Shown one piece after another: positions 25,214 through 33,410 of a stretch of DNA of 44,085 nucleotides (its first letter is position 1; each line of letters opens with the position of its first letter). The notes under the pieces are model-generated. The model worked only from the letters and a program-made list of their open reading frames with translations, made no database searches and was not told the DNA's origin. The translations under genes were made by a program, and so were the position numbers. The DNA is from an uncultured Gammaproteobacteria bacterium (GTDB lineage: Bacteria; Pseudomonadota; Gammaproteobacteria; Pseudomonadales; Pseudohongiellaceae). The DNA is taken from positions 1 to 44,085 of the forward strand of contig CAJXQP010000003.1 of the NCBI GenBank assembly GCA_913058275.1, given 5' to 3'.

Positions 25214-26206
25214 TTACCCAGCCACAATTGCCTTCTTGACGAGGTTATCAATCATTGGAACCTTGTATTGATTGTGCGCTAACACTCTCGCACCATTGCT
25301 AGCTAGGGTTCCAATTGATGCTGAGGTAGTTTCATCTCGGGACTTGCCCCTGACAGCATCCTCGACATCATTTAGACGCCGCGGCTTGCATTCAACAGCA
25401 CCGGCGACAAAACGCGCGTCCTCGATAGTATTGCCATTCATCTTCATCGCGACCGCCATGCTTACCAGCGCGAAATCCCAGACGTTCCTGTCGGCAACTT
25501 TTTCAAAATAGAAGGTGGCGTTGGCCCAAGTGTTTGGAATTCTGATCGAGGTCAGGATCTCACCGGTACGTAATGCCGTAGTATTTTCAATATCGTTGGC
25601 AGGGCCGACAAAATAGTCCTCAGCCAGCACTATGCGCTCGCCATCAACACTGTTAATCACCATGCTCGCTTCCAGTGCAACCAGAGCCGGGCCTGTATCG
25701 GATGGATTAACCGCGACGCAGCGACTAGCACCGAAGATAGCATGCTCTCGATTCATACCCTCGGGCGTATCGGCGTAACAAAGATTGCCTCCGGCGCGAT
25801 AGCAGTCGAGGCCGCGGCGGTAATACCAGCAGCGGACATCCTGACTCACGTTTCCACCTAAGGTGCCCGCGTTGCGAATTTGTGGGCTGGCTACACGGTT
25901 AGCAGCTGAAGACAGTAAGCCGTAAAGCTCTTTGATCAGTGCATTGTTTGCCAAGTCGGTAAGCGTTGTTAATGCACCTATCTCGATGCCATCGGCTGTC
26001 TCGCGAACACCGCGAAGCGACTCAATGCCATTAAGGTCGATCATTGCTTCCGCTGTTTTAGCGCGGTCTTTCAACCAGCCATAGGTATCCTGACCGCCGC
26101 CCAGCAACCAGGCGCTGTCACCGAGGCGATCTGCCAGGGCTAGTGCGTCTTCAATTTGCAACGGCTGGAACAGATCCATATCCGGCATAACATCATGTGA
26201 TGGCAT
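25214..26206 (-). CDS. FAD-binding subunit of PaoABC-like aldehyde oxidoreductase, with four-cysteine loop
   Basis: The 330-residue medium subunit of a xanthine oxidase-family enzyme. FAD contacts are in 'WLLGGGQD' and 'IRNAGTLGGNVSQD'. Between residues 126 and 163 lie four cysteines (C126, C135, C143, C163; 'VRCWYYRRGLDC', 'NLCYAD', 'SRCVAV'), like the [4Fe-4S] loop of E. coli PaoB and 4-hydroxybenzoyl-CoA reductase. This supports an extra cluster rather than a plain FAD subunit. It is the last gene of the operon, 10 bases after the Mo subunit. E. coli has the order Fe-S, FAD, Mo; here it is Fe-S, Mo, FAD. Confidence 0.87.
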   Translation of the reverse strand: MPSHDVMPDMDLFQPLQIEDALALADRLGDSAWLLGGGQDTYGWLKDRAKTAEAMIDLNGIESLRGVRETADGIEIGALTTLTDLANNALIKELYGLLSSAANRVASPQIRNAGTLGGNVSQDVRCWYYRRGLDCYRAGGNLCYADTPEGMNREHAIFGASRCVAVNPSDTGPALVALEASMVINSVDGERIVLAEDYFVGPANDIENTTALRTGEILTSIRIPNTWANATFYFEKVADRNVWDFALVSMAVAMKMNGNTIEDARFVAGAVECKPRRLNDVEDAVRGKSRDETTSASIGTLASNGARVLAHNQYKVPMIDNLVKKAIVAG

Positions 26207-26216
26207 AGCAATAACC

Positions 26217-28649
26217 TCAGAATGTATTCAGTTTTAGCGATCGGGGACCGTAGGAATTATCAGCGACATGATTCACGATCATGTCAGCTGTTACCGGTAT
26301 CCGGTTAAACAGGTGGCCGTCTAGGGCATCGGCGATAGCGCTGGTCATAGCGGCCACGGCACAACCCTGTGATGGTTCGCCGATACCACGCCCGCCCATT
26401 GGATTAAAGGGGTCGGGGATATCTGCTGCAGCACTGGCCATGTTCGCCGGCACATCCAACATAGAAGGCAGCTTACTTTGGTACAGGCCGACATTCGCAG
26501 GCAGCCCGTTCTGCGGATCATAAACATGACGCTCATAGGCAGCCATGCCTATACCCCAGACTCCACCGCCATTCATTTGCTGCGAGAAACCCTGCGGATG
26601 CATGATGGTGCCGCAATCGGCGACAGCCAAATAGTCCGTCACTTCGATCTTGCCAGTATCGGCATCGATCTCTATTTCCATAAAGCCGATAATCTCTCCA
26701 GGCGGCGTGCCTTTGCGTTCTAGATTATCTTTGGCAGCACCGATCAGCCCGCTTCCTGCTAATGCGGTAACCGCTCTCTGAGTAATCGGATTCAGATCCT
26801 CGGGGTATTCTTGCCCACTGTAATGGCCGCCCAGTTCGATTGCTCGCTGCGCCGCCTCACCGTAGCTCATGCCCTTACTGGAATCATCGGTTCTGAATAC
26901 TCGTTCATCACCGATGCTGTATTCCTCTACTGTGCCGCCGAAGTCGGCCGCCGCGATCTCTTTCAGTTTGTTAAGCGCATCCATCGCCGCTACATAATTC
27001 GAACGGCTATGGGTGAAGATGGTATTACTACCACCCTGCACGGAACTGTGTGGCAAATGCTTGTCAGTGCGCGCATGCACAATTTCGCAACTGTCCCAGC
27101 TGCACTGCAATACTTCAGCGACTGTTCTCGAGGTCGCCGCATAGGAATACGTGCCCAAATTGCCGACGCCACTGTGAATATCAATTTTGCCCGATGGGTG
27201 AATTCTAACCAGGCCATCGTAGCCATAGCCACCAGCACCGTGATACCCCTGGCCTACACCAACACCGACTAGCTTGTTGCCTCGGCGGCGCGGCTGACTA
27301 GCCTTGGCCTGCCAGTCAAACATCTCGATGCCCTTGTCGATGGCCTGGGTCATGAAGGCACTGGTGACAGGTGATTGATCGGCATAAATACCGGAATCGC
27401 TATTGGCTGCGTTAAGGCGCCTGAAAGCTACCCTGTCCATGCCGAGCTGATTCGCTGCCTTGTCCATGATTGGCGCCAACACCGCCGCCATTTCATTTTG
27501 GCCGGGACCGCGCTGTGCCCCTCTTGGTGTGGTATTGGTAAATATTGGTATGTTTCGCAGGCGCATCGCACTGGGTTGAAACAACACAGATATATGCCCT
27601 GCTGATGACGATGCGCTGTTCTGCCCGGTAGGGCCGCCATCACTTATGATAATAAGATCAACAGCGGCAACTTTACCCTCCGCCGTTAAGCCGGTTTTAA
27701 TCCAGCCTTGCATGCCTGGGCGACCAATGCCGATGTAGAACTCTTCTTCTCGTGTAATGCGTAGTTGGACTGGCCGATTAAGCAACCGAGACAAATTTCC
27801 CGAGATTCCCATTGTGGGATAACTGGTACCTTTGGATCCGAAACCACCACCAGTGTTTTCGTTGATAATCACGAGATCATCAGGAAGGATTCCCAGCATC
27901 GCCGCCAATCCGTTGTTCACAGCACTTTGACTTTGCGTGGAAGCGTGGAAGTAGCACTTACCGTTTTCCCAATACACCATACTGGTGCGCGGCTCCATAC
28001 ATTGATGGGGCGTGCCGGCAGTAACAAACGATTCTTCAACTACAACAGCGCATTTAGCGAACTCGCCGTCTAGATCGCCGTATTCCCATCCTGCAGTAAA
28101 GGTGCCATCGGGCTCTTCGCCGCGACGCAGTTTTTCAATTTCCTCTGCGGGCCATTTTACTGGCTTGATGACTCCTACCAAGGCGGTGTTCTCATCGCCT
28201 TCGGGAGCCGTTAACACCATTGCGTTGCCTTCAGGGTAGGCATCCGGGCCGCCTTCAACTAGGCTATCTAGCGGATCTACCACGAAGTCTCTGCGTTCAA
28301 ATTCAACCTTGATTTGGTCTAGAGCATTTTCGGCAATATGCTCAGAAGTAGCAGCGATCGCGAGAATCGGCTGGCCTACATAAGTCACATACTCACTCGC
28401 CAATATCGGATTAGCAGGCGGCATGGTGGGCGGCAGATCGTCTGCAGTCAGGATGCCAATTACGCCATCCATTCTCAGAGCGGCCGATGCATCGATGCTA
28501 GCTATGCGAGCGCTTGGCATTGGGCTGGTGAGCAGCCTGGCGAAAACCATGCCTTCTCGACGAAAGTCTTCAGCATATTTTGCGTCGCCGGTAACCTTGC
28601 CTTCGACATCGGGTGGAACAAAATCTTTTCCAATATGCATAAAAGTCAT
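26217..28649 (-). CDS. Molybdenum-binding subunit of PaoABC-like aldehyde oxidoreductase
   Basis: An 810-residue catalytic subunit. It starts with 'VEGKVTGDAKYAEDF', has cofactor segments 'TGGGFGSKGTSYPTM' and 'RGAQRGPGQNE', and 'GGRGIGEPSQG' with the likely catalytic glutamate about residue 758. By family it hydroxylates aldehydes or N-heterocycles using water at a Mo-oxo/sulfido centre. It overlaps the upstream Fe-S subunit by 4 bases (ATGA), which supports coupled translation, and precedes the FAD subunit by 10 bases. It resembles the orphan copy at 1887 throughout, with the same insertion before 'YGDLDGEF' (residues about 145-185). It has no signal of its own; export would rely on the Tat signal of the Fe-S subunit. 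Confidence 0.92.
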   Translation of the reverse strand: MTFMHIGKDFVPPDVEGKVTGDAKYAEDFRREGMVFARLLTSPMPSARIASIDASAALRMDGVIGILTADDLPPTMPPANPILASEYVTYVGQPILAIAATSEHIAENALDQIKVEFERRDFVVDPLDSLVEGGPDAYPEGNAMVLTAPEGDENTALVGVIKPVKWPAEEIEKLRRGEEPDGTFTAGWEYGDLDGEFAKCAVVVEESFVTAGTPHQCMEPRTSMVYWENGKCYFHASTQSQSAVNNGLAAMLGILPDDLVIINENTGGGFGSKGTSYPTMGISGNLSRLLNRPVQLRITREEEFYIGIGRPGMQGWIKTGLTAEGKVAAVDLIIISDGGPTGQNSASSSAGHISVLFQPSAMRLRNIPIFTNTTPRGAQRGPGQNEMAAVLAPIMDKAANQLGMDRVAFRRLNAANSDSGIYADQSPVTSAFMTQAIDKGIEMFDWQAKASQPRRRGNKLVGVGVGQGYHGAGGYGYDGLVRIHPSGKIDIHSGVGNLGTYSYAATSRTVAEVLQCSWDSCEIVHARTDKHLPHSSVQGGSNTIFTHSRSNYVAAMDALNKLKEIAAADFGGTVEEYSIGDERVFRTDDSSKGMSYGEAAQRAIELGGHYSGQEYPEDLNPITQRAVTALAGSGLIGAAKDNLERKGTPPGEIIGFMEIEIDADTGKIEVTDYLAVADCGTIMHPQGFSQQMNGGGVWGIGMAAYERHVYDPQNGLPANVGLYQSKLPSMLDVPANMASAAADIPDPFNPMGGRGIGEPSQGCAVAAMTSAIADALDGHLFNRIPVTADMIVNHVADNSYGPRSLKLNTF

Positions 28650-29236
28650 GAGATTAACTCCGCTGCGCGCATGACGCCGTTAAGGTAATGATCATAGGCT
28701 CCACAACGACACAAGTTGCCCGACAGGCCCTGTCTCGCTTCTTCTCTAGTGGGGTTTGGGTTGGCGATTAATAAAGCGGCTGCTGAGACCACCTGCCCCG
28801 GCGTGCAGAAACCACACTGTGGCGCGAGCTCTTCAACGAATGCCTGCTGAACCGGATGCAATGTGCCATCCGCTGAGCGCAGCCCCTCCACCGTAGTGAT
28901 GTCTTTGCCTTTTACCTGGTGGGTCAATAGTGAGCATGAGTAGTTAGCAACATCATCCAACATTACAGTACAGGCACCGCACTCGCCTCGATTGCAGGCC
29001 AACTTGGTACCAGTCAAATTGAGGCGGTAGCGCAAAGTGTGCGCCAAGGTTTCTTGAGGTAGAACATCGACTCTGCGAGTGCGGCCATTGACCGACAGTG
29101 AAACGAGTCGCTCGACAGCGCCTGATGATCTGCTGCTGGCGGCATTTGCCATATAGACACCGGCACCGGTTGTGGCCGCGGTGGCGGAGAAAATTACACC
29201 CTTAATAAAGCGTCGACGGGTAACTTTAGGATTCAC
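28646..29236 (-). CDS. Tat-exported [2Fe-2S] subunit of PaoABC-like aldehyde oxidoreductase
   Basis: The 196-residue small subunit has a twin-arginine signal ('TRRRFIKGVIFSATA'). Two [2Fe-2S] sites are visible: plant-type C81, C86, C89, C101 ('CNRGECGACTVMLDD'), and the second with C141, C144, C176, C178 ('PQCGFCTPGQ', 'GNLCRCGAYDHY'). This is the composition of periplasmic PaoA (YagT) in E. coli. As first gene of the operon it is translated ahead of the Mo subunit with an ATGA overlap. The Tat signal indicates the folded complex is exported to the periplasm, with the other subunits carried along. Confidence 0.93.
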   Translation of the reverse strand: MNPKVTRRRFIKGVIFSATAATTGAGVYMANAASSRSSGAVERLVSLSVNGRTRRVDVLPQETLAHTLRYRLNLTGTKLACNRGECGACTVMLDDVANYSCSLLTHQVKGKDITTVEGLRSADGTLHPVQQAFVEELAPQCGFCTPGQVVSAAALLIANPNPTREEARQGLSGNLCRCGAYDHYLNGVMRAAELIS

Positions 29237-29709
29237 GGTTTTGACCTCCCTGACTGATAGTACTGAGAAGAATGAGTGCTCGAGACTTACATTGACCGAA
29301 TTCTAAAACTGCAGGATTCGACGGCATCATTGCTGACACGAGCTTTTAGTTAAAGCTTCTGTTCTTTGAGTGCTTTGATCTTAGAATATCTAGACCAGAT
29401 AATCCTCATGAGACTACGACTATCTATAGCAGAAATCAAACGCTTCCGTTGGTGCCACGGATATTTGGAGTAGTAGTTAGTGCCTAGACAACCCTGCCAA
29501 ACTGGCTGCAAGACAGCTATTCCCTATGGGCTGTATTCAGGCATATTCACCGGCTAGCACAGCCTCTTTACCCCTTTCTCGACGCCAGCGTGAGCAAAGG
29601 AGGCCGGGGGCCTTATTTTTGGCCCAAACATCTACCTTTTATGCCTTGAATAGAATTGTACTGCCCTATCGATTGAGCCATTATCTATTACGCCAGTTCG
29701 ATTCAATTC
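29237..29709. other. Divergent intergenic region, no supported gene; small GC hairpin
   Basis: The 473 bases between the aldehyde oxidoreductase operon and CHEGNY copy 3 hold no supported gene. GGGCC-TTATTTTT-GGCCC (29608-29625) forms a short hairpin whose loop resembles the TTATTTTT of the dispersed repeat. The track ORF at 29526 has no recognisable protein features. Confidence 0.4.
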
Positions 29710-30744
29710 ATGGAACAACTGATGAAGAGACGGTGTTCGCTGTTACTACTATTGTGGTTTTCACTACAGGCTTCCCAATCGGGGCTGGCTGCTGAAGACT
29801 ATGATGTTCCACGCACGCAGTGGGGGTTACCCGATCTACAGGGGGTCTGGAATTTCTCATCCAATGTTCCGATGCAACGCCCTGAGGAATTCGGAGAGCA
29901 GCAATTTCTCACCGATGATGAAATCAGCGCAGCACAGGGCCAGCGCTTTAGCTTGGGAGCGGCAGATGCACCGACACGGTCGGCATCAGGCGTTGAAGCT
30001 TTTTACAATGACACCATCTGGATGGAGAAAATCCGCGGCGAAGGCAACGTGCGCACTTCGCTTATCATCTTCCCACTAAACGGTCGTATTCCTGAACTTG
30101 CTCAGGGCATAGAAAATCAACCCGGCGGAGAAATAGAGGCGGTTGGAGAACGTCCGGTGAGATTTGTAATCGGTGGCATTGGCCGAGATGGCCCGGAGGA
30201 TCGAGGTCTTTCGGAGCGCTGCCTCGTGGGCTTTAACGCTGGCCCGCCGTTATCACCCAGCGTGTATAACAACAATTTGCAGATCGTACAGAACAGAGAT
30301 CATGTAGTGATCCTCACCGAGATGGTGCATGACGCTCGCGTTGTTAGACTCAAAAAAAGTCCTGCTCTGGATGAGAGCCTAGGACTCTGGTCAGGTGACT
30401 CACGTGGTCATTGGGACGGCGATACACTGGTAGTAGTAACGCAAAATTTTAATGGCTTGACGCAAAGCTTCGATGGCTTCGGCACTTCTAAAAACAAAAT
30501 ACTCACAGAACGCTTTACGCGTGTCGGGCCGCGAACCATCAACTATGAATTCACTATCGATGATTCCTCTACCTTCATTGAAAAGTTAAGCGCAATAGTT
30601 CCCCTGACTAAGGTGGAGTCTCAGCTGTACGAGTATGCCTGCCATGAAGGAAACTACGGCATGGCGAATATGCTACGCGGCGCACGCCGAAGAGATGCTT
30701 CTGAGGTGTCGGATCGCGTGGCGGATTTATTTCGGGGACTGTAA
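29710..30744 (+). CDS. Secreted 'CHEGNY' family protein of unknown function, copy 3
   Basis: A 344-residue exported protein (signal 'CSLLLLLWFSLQASQSGLAAE'), family of 15237 and 22017. Landmarks: 'LPDLQGVWNFSSNVPMQRPEE', 'VRTSLIIFPLNGRIPEL', 'LSERCLVGFNAGPPLSPS', 'YNNNLQIVQNRDHVVILTEM', 'GDSRGHWDGDTLVVVTQNF' and 'YEYACHEGNYGMANML'. The mature protein has only the SERC and ACHE cysteines. It is closer to copy 2 than to copy 1 in the 'MGFNSGPP/VGFNAGPP' and 'FQRPED/MQRPEE' regions. ATG 29710 or ATG 29722 could be the start; GGA precedes the second by 7 bases. It carries a longer C-terminal tail than the other copies. Confidence 0.77.
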   Translation: MEQLMKRRCSLLLLLWFSLQASQSGLAAEDYDVPRTQWGLPDLQGVWNFSSNVPMQRPEEFGEQQFLTDDEISAAQGQRFSLGAADAPTRSASGVEAFYNDTIWMEKIRGEGNVRTSLIIFPLNGRIPELAQGIENQPGGEIEAVGERPVRFVIGGIGRDGPEDRGLSERCLVGFNAGPPLSPSVYNNNLQIVQNRDHVVILTEMVHDARVVRLKKSPALDESLGLWSGDSRGHWDGDTLVVVTQNFNGLTQSFDGFGTSKNKILTERFTRVGPRTINYEFTIDDSSTFIEKLSAIVPLTKVESQLYEYACHEGNYGMANMLRGARRRDASEVSDRVADLFRGL

Positions 30745-30828
30745 GTTCTTTGGCTCAATAGCTCAAAACAGACCTTTACTAGAATTAGCCGGATACTCAG
30801 CTGCAAAACTGATTTCAGGGAAATTCGT

Positions 30829-31068
30829 ATGATTGGTTCAAAAACCAGCAACAACGCTTCTGATATAACCGAGCATGCATTCGTGGTTCACTCTGTTTCA
30901 TGCAAGCTTTCTCTCGCAGCTATTATTGCTCTAGGCGTGGCGTGCACGCCTGAACAACAAGCCACCGAGCCCGTTTCTACTTTTACCACCACCAACTACG
31001 CTCCTCAGAATCGATCGGATGTCGGAGGGTTGCATGGCGCGGTGGTGCAGCTGTATTGCTGGAGGTAA
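30829..31068 (+). pseudogene. N-terminal remnant of a lipoprotein resembling gamma-glutamyltransferase
   Basis: The ORF encodes a hydrophobic signal ending 'IIALGVACTPE' and then 'APQNRSDVGGLHGAVV', which looks like the start of a secreted gamma-glutamyltranspeptidase-type protein. Just there, at about 31041, the similarity ends and the frame runs into an unrelated sequence, stopping at 31066. The rest of the enzyme is absent. The family assignment is tentative because only about 30 mature residues remain. The junction is shared with the next feature. Confidence 0.45.
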
Positions 31069-31133
31069 AGCCGTCTACCCTCGCCTATCAAATGAAAACG
31101 TTAGGGATAAAGAAACCTAATAAAGATTCTTGA
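31041..31133 (+). pseudogene. C-terminal remnant of a sigma-54-type regulator (Fis-like HTH)
   Basis: In the frame opened at 31041 the sequence reads 'GGAAVLLEVKPSTLAYQMKT' followed by 'LGIKKP' and a stop at 31133. This matches the C-terminal Fis-like helix-turn-helix of NtrC/FhlA-type activators (pattern GAAxLLGxxPSTLxxxMKxLGI). No receiver, GAF or AAA+ part exists upstream. It is joined directly to the transferase-like remnant at GGTGGTGCAGC, so this is a recombination scar. It has no start codon and is not expected to be expressed on its own. Confidence 0.6.
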
Positions 31134-31315
31134 ATCGTGCTCGATTGCTATTGAATAGAAGGCGCGAAGTGAAACTTCGCTTTCCTCCCCACCTAGAGCA
31201 AAGTTCCCGATCTTAGAACCTGCGTTGATCCAATTCGACTGTCTCGGCGTTGTTAGTTGTTTGCGCCTATAATCTAGTAAACAATAATTTCATCAATTCA
31301 CCATGGAGATACACC

Positions 31316-31693
31316 ATGAACAAAAAATCCTATCCAGCCATTCTAATTCTTACGCTGTTCGCAGCGCTGTCATCCTGCGCGACGAGACCGTCCACTTCTC
31401 CGCTCGATGGAACCTGGGATTTCACCATGAGCGGCCCATTCGGAGCAGTCACAGCCACTGTCACTATGGCTACTGACGGCGAAGCTCTTACAGGATTCTT
31501 TGATTTGGGTGGCGGACGCAGCTGGCCGATCGAAGACGGCGTGGCCAATGGCAGCGATATCTCTTTTAGCATAGACCGTGACGGTTCGCCGCTGGTCTAC
31601 AACATGTCAGCCACCATCGAAGGCGATAGTGCTGCCGGTACTGCTAGCGCGATGGGAACAGAGGCTCCTTGGACGATGACTCGCGGAAGCTAG
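31316..31693 (+). CDS. Small lipoprotein of unknown function
   Basis: A 125-residue lipoprotein with lipobox 'ALSSC' followed by 'PLDGTWDFTMSGPFGAVTAT' and 'GGGRSWPIEDGVANGSDISF'. The pattern of alternating short beta strands and 'GTWD' opening suggests a compact calycin/lipocalin-like barrel, but that is inference. The ORF track opens at 31250; ATG 31316 is chosen because GGAG lies 7 bases upstream and the lipobox then sits at a normal distance. No operon partner. Confidence 0.72.
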   Translation: MNKKSYPAILILTLFAALSSCATRPSTSPLDGTWDFTMSGPFGAVTATVTMATDGEALTGFFDLGGGRSWPIEDGVANGSDISFSIDRDGSPLVYNMSATIEGDSAAGTASAMGTEAPWTMTRGS

Positions 31694-31827
31694 TTTGGAA
31701 AACTTGGTCTGCCCCTACTATTAGACTGCCGGTGAACGAAGCCTCGTGTTATACAAGAACAAGCAGTCAACTTTCATGCTACTTGCACTCATTACGTTGT
31801 TCGTTATTTCAACCAGGATGATTCAGC

Positions 31828-32409
31828 ATGTCTATCGATATCACTTTCACCTTACACAATGAAAATCTAAAGCGCTTCGAAGACGTCATTCTGAAAGCCA
31901 GGGAAACGTTAGAAACCGAGCACGGTGCGCAGCAAGTCGAATAGGCCACGATGAAAATGCCCAAGCAGGCTCCTGCCACGAACTTGCCCAGGTTCATTGA
32001 AGAACGATTCGCCAAACTCGAATTGCTTTTCAATATGGTGGGCGATACGGAATGGGAATTAAAGGACAAAGAGCGGAAGATTATCCTTAGTGCGCTCGCC
32101 TATTTTTGTGATCCTGAAGACCTTATTCCAGATCACCTGCCTGCGATAGGATTTCTTGATGATACGATCTATGTCGAAATCATAGCTCAGGAACTAAGCG
32201 CCGAAATCAGTTCCTATGAAGAGTTTTTCACTTACCGCGTTGCTGAAGAAAATCGTCGAAAAAATAGAGGCCTCGATACAACTGTAGGCCGAGAAGATTG
32301 GCTGCGGATAAACGCTCGATGCTACATTCTAGAATGCGATCTCGACGCTCCGGCAGCTCAAGCGGAGCTGGCTAGCGTACTCGAGTTTTCTAGCCGGCCC
32401 TTAGTCTAA
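31828..32409 (+). pseudogene. YkvA/DUF1232-type protein interrupted by an in-frame TAG
   Basis: The frame starting at ATG 31828 reads 'MSIDITFTLHNENLKRFEDV', stops at TAG 31942-31944, and continues in the same frame as the 152-residue ORF at 31951, with 'LPRFIEERFAKLELLFNMV' and the DUF1232 core 'ALAYFCDPEDLIPDHLPAIG' then 'FLDDTIYVEI'. In relatives I remember, these two parts are one continuous protein, so the TAG is a nonsense change (or sequence error). The downstream part has its own ATG, which could still be translated: it holds the whole conserved core. The ribosome site before it is weak. Function of YkvA proteins is unknown; they are membrane-associated in some species. Confidence 0.62.
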
Positions 32410-32736
32410 ATCGTAAACTTCAGAGATTTGGATATCTTGATCGCTTTTATTAGTTACGCGCACATACCGCCAAGGGCTATTGAAGTAAAGCACATCCCAG
32501 TCGGTAAGAATCTTATCTTCTGGCTCACACAACTCCCAACTTCGCGCATCGTTACTAACTCTCACCGCGAGGGACTGATCCGAATTGCTACTCACAACCC
32601 GCAGGTCGGACCTAAAGCCATGGTCTTCGATACGACGTATGCCAAAGTCGACGATGATGCCGCTATGCCCCAATAGCGGATTTTTTGGTAGATCGTGACG
32701 CGAAAGTTTTATCACGAGATAGATGTAGATCACCAT
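32401..32736 (-). CDS. Hypothetical membrane-anchored protein
   Basis: Starting at ATG 32736 this gives 111 residues: one hydrophobic segment ('MVIYIYLVIKLSRHDLP') and a soluble domain ending 'YVRVTNKSDQDIQISEVYDLD'. No family recognised. A TTG at 32757 overlapping the previous stop (TTGA) is an alternative start. It overlaps the end of the YkvA-like gene by 9 bases, tail to tail. It may also be the second half of one three-helix protein with the ORF at 32754, split by a frameshift. Confidence 0.5.
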   Translation of the reverse strand: MVIYIYLVIKLSRHDLPKNPLLGHSGIIVDFGIRRIEDHGFRSDLRVVSSNSDQSLAVRVSNDARSWELCEPEDKILTDWDVLYFNSPWRYVRVTNKSDQDIQISEVYDLD

Positions 32737-32753
32737 CAGATTGCCGGTGCCGA

Positions 32754-32957
32754 TCAAGCACCCAGCCCTTCCCCTACATCTGTCTGAACGATTTTGAATA
32801 CGATTGAGAATGTAAGCAGCAGTGTAATGATCCAGAGGATAGGCTCTGAGCTCCAAGCGATGCGCGCTTGTGAATTTTTTAAAATAGGCCAGCAAGCAAG
32901 CATACAGCCCCCTGTGGCTAGGAGCGTGAACGTAAATAGATCGGCGGAACTGATCAT
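32754..32957 (-). CDS. Small two-helix membrane protein
   Basis: A 67-residue protein from ATG 32957, with AAAGGTGG 5 bases upstream, so the start is well supported. Two hydrophobic helices ('FTFTLLATGGCMLACWPIL' and 'ILWIITLLLTFSIVFKIV') flank a basic loop. Its stop TGA overlaps a possible TTG start of the next ORF, giving tight coupling or marking a frameshift in one longer gene. GTG at 32966 is the longer alternative used in the track. Unknown function. Confidence 0.55.
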   Translation of the reverse strand: MISSADLFTFTLLATGGCMLACWPILKNSQARIAWSSEPILWIITLLLTFSIVFKIVQTDVGEGLGA

Positions 32958-33115
32958 GGCGACCACCTTTGTTATAGGTTTTTATCTGTGGAGACAGCGT
33001 TAATATATAGTATTTTGGACCTATTACCCTTCCCGCTTCTCAGGCTCAATGCAAACCCCACCGTTTCCATTTAGAATAAAACTACTCCAAATACCAACAT
33101 TGTAGGGTCCACTCA

Positions 33116-33295
33116 ATGACAGTCTTACTATCGATACTCGCTATACTCTATTTGGTACTAGCCGTTGGCCTTCCATTGATTGAGAAATACAGCACGCCGA
33201 AGTCCGATGAGGAGTTGGGCAAGATGACGCGATACATGCCAGCTTTGATGGCCGTTCTCATTATTGGCTCGGCTATACGCTATTTCATGGGCTAG
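33116..33295 (+). CDS. Small two-helix membrane protein (not in ORF track)
   Basis: This 59-residue ORF falls below the track cutoff. It reads 'MTVLLSILAILYLVLAVG' as helix 1, a charged loop ('KYSTPKSDEELGKMTR') and 'MPALMAVLIIGSAIRYFMG' as helix 2. AGGG lies 8 bases before the ATG. The hydrophobic-polar-hydrophobic layout with a basic/acidic loop supports a real small membrane protein. It sits alone upstream of the porin gene. Confidence 0.55.
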   Translation: MTVLLSILAILYLVLAVGLPLIEKYSTPKSDEELGKMTRYMPALMAVLIIGSAIRYFMG

Positions 33296-33410
33296 GGTGC
33301 TGGGCTCAACCTCTCGATTTAGATGCTGTCTGACATCAGATTGGGAAGTGAACTCAGCCTAGGACTGGTGTAGCATTGGCAGCGCCCTAATAACTAACAA
33401 CGACACTACT

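Noticed and set aside
26811-27272. 153-residue plus-strand ORF
   Set aside because: Lies wholly inside the Mo subunit gene on the opposite strand; no domain features.
29526-29795. 89-residue ORF in the gap upstream of CHEGNY copy 3
   Set aside because: No signal, domain or ribosome site; its end overlaps the real gene in another frame.
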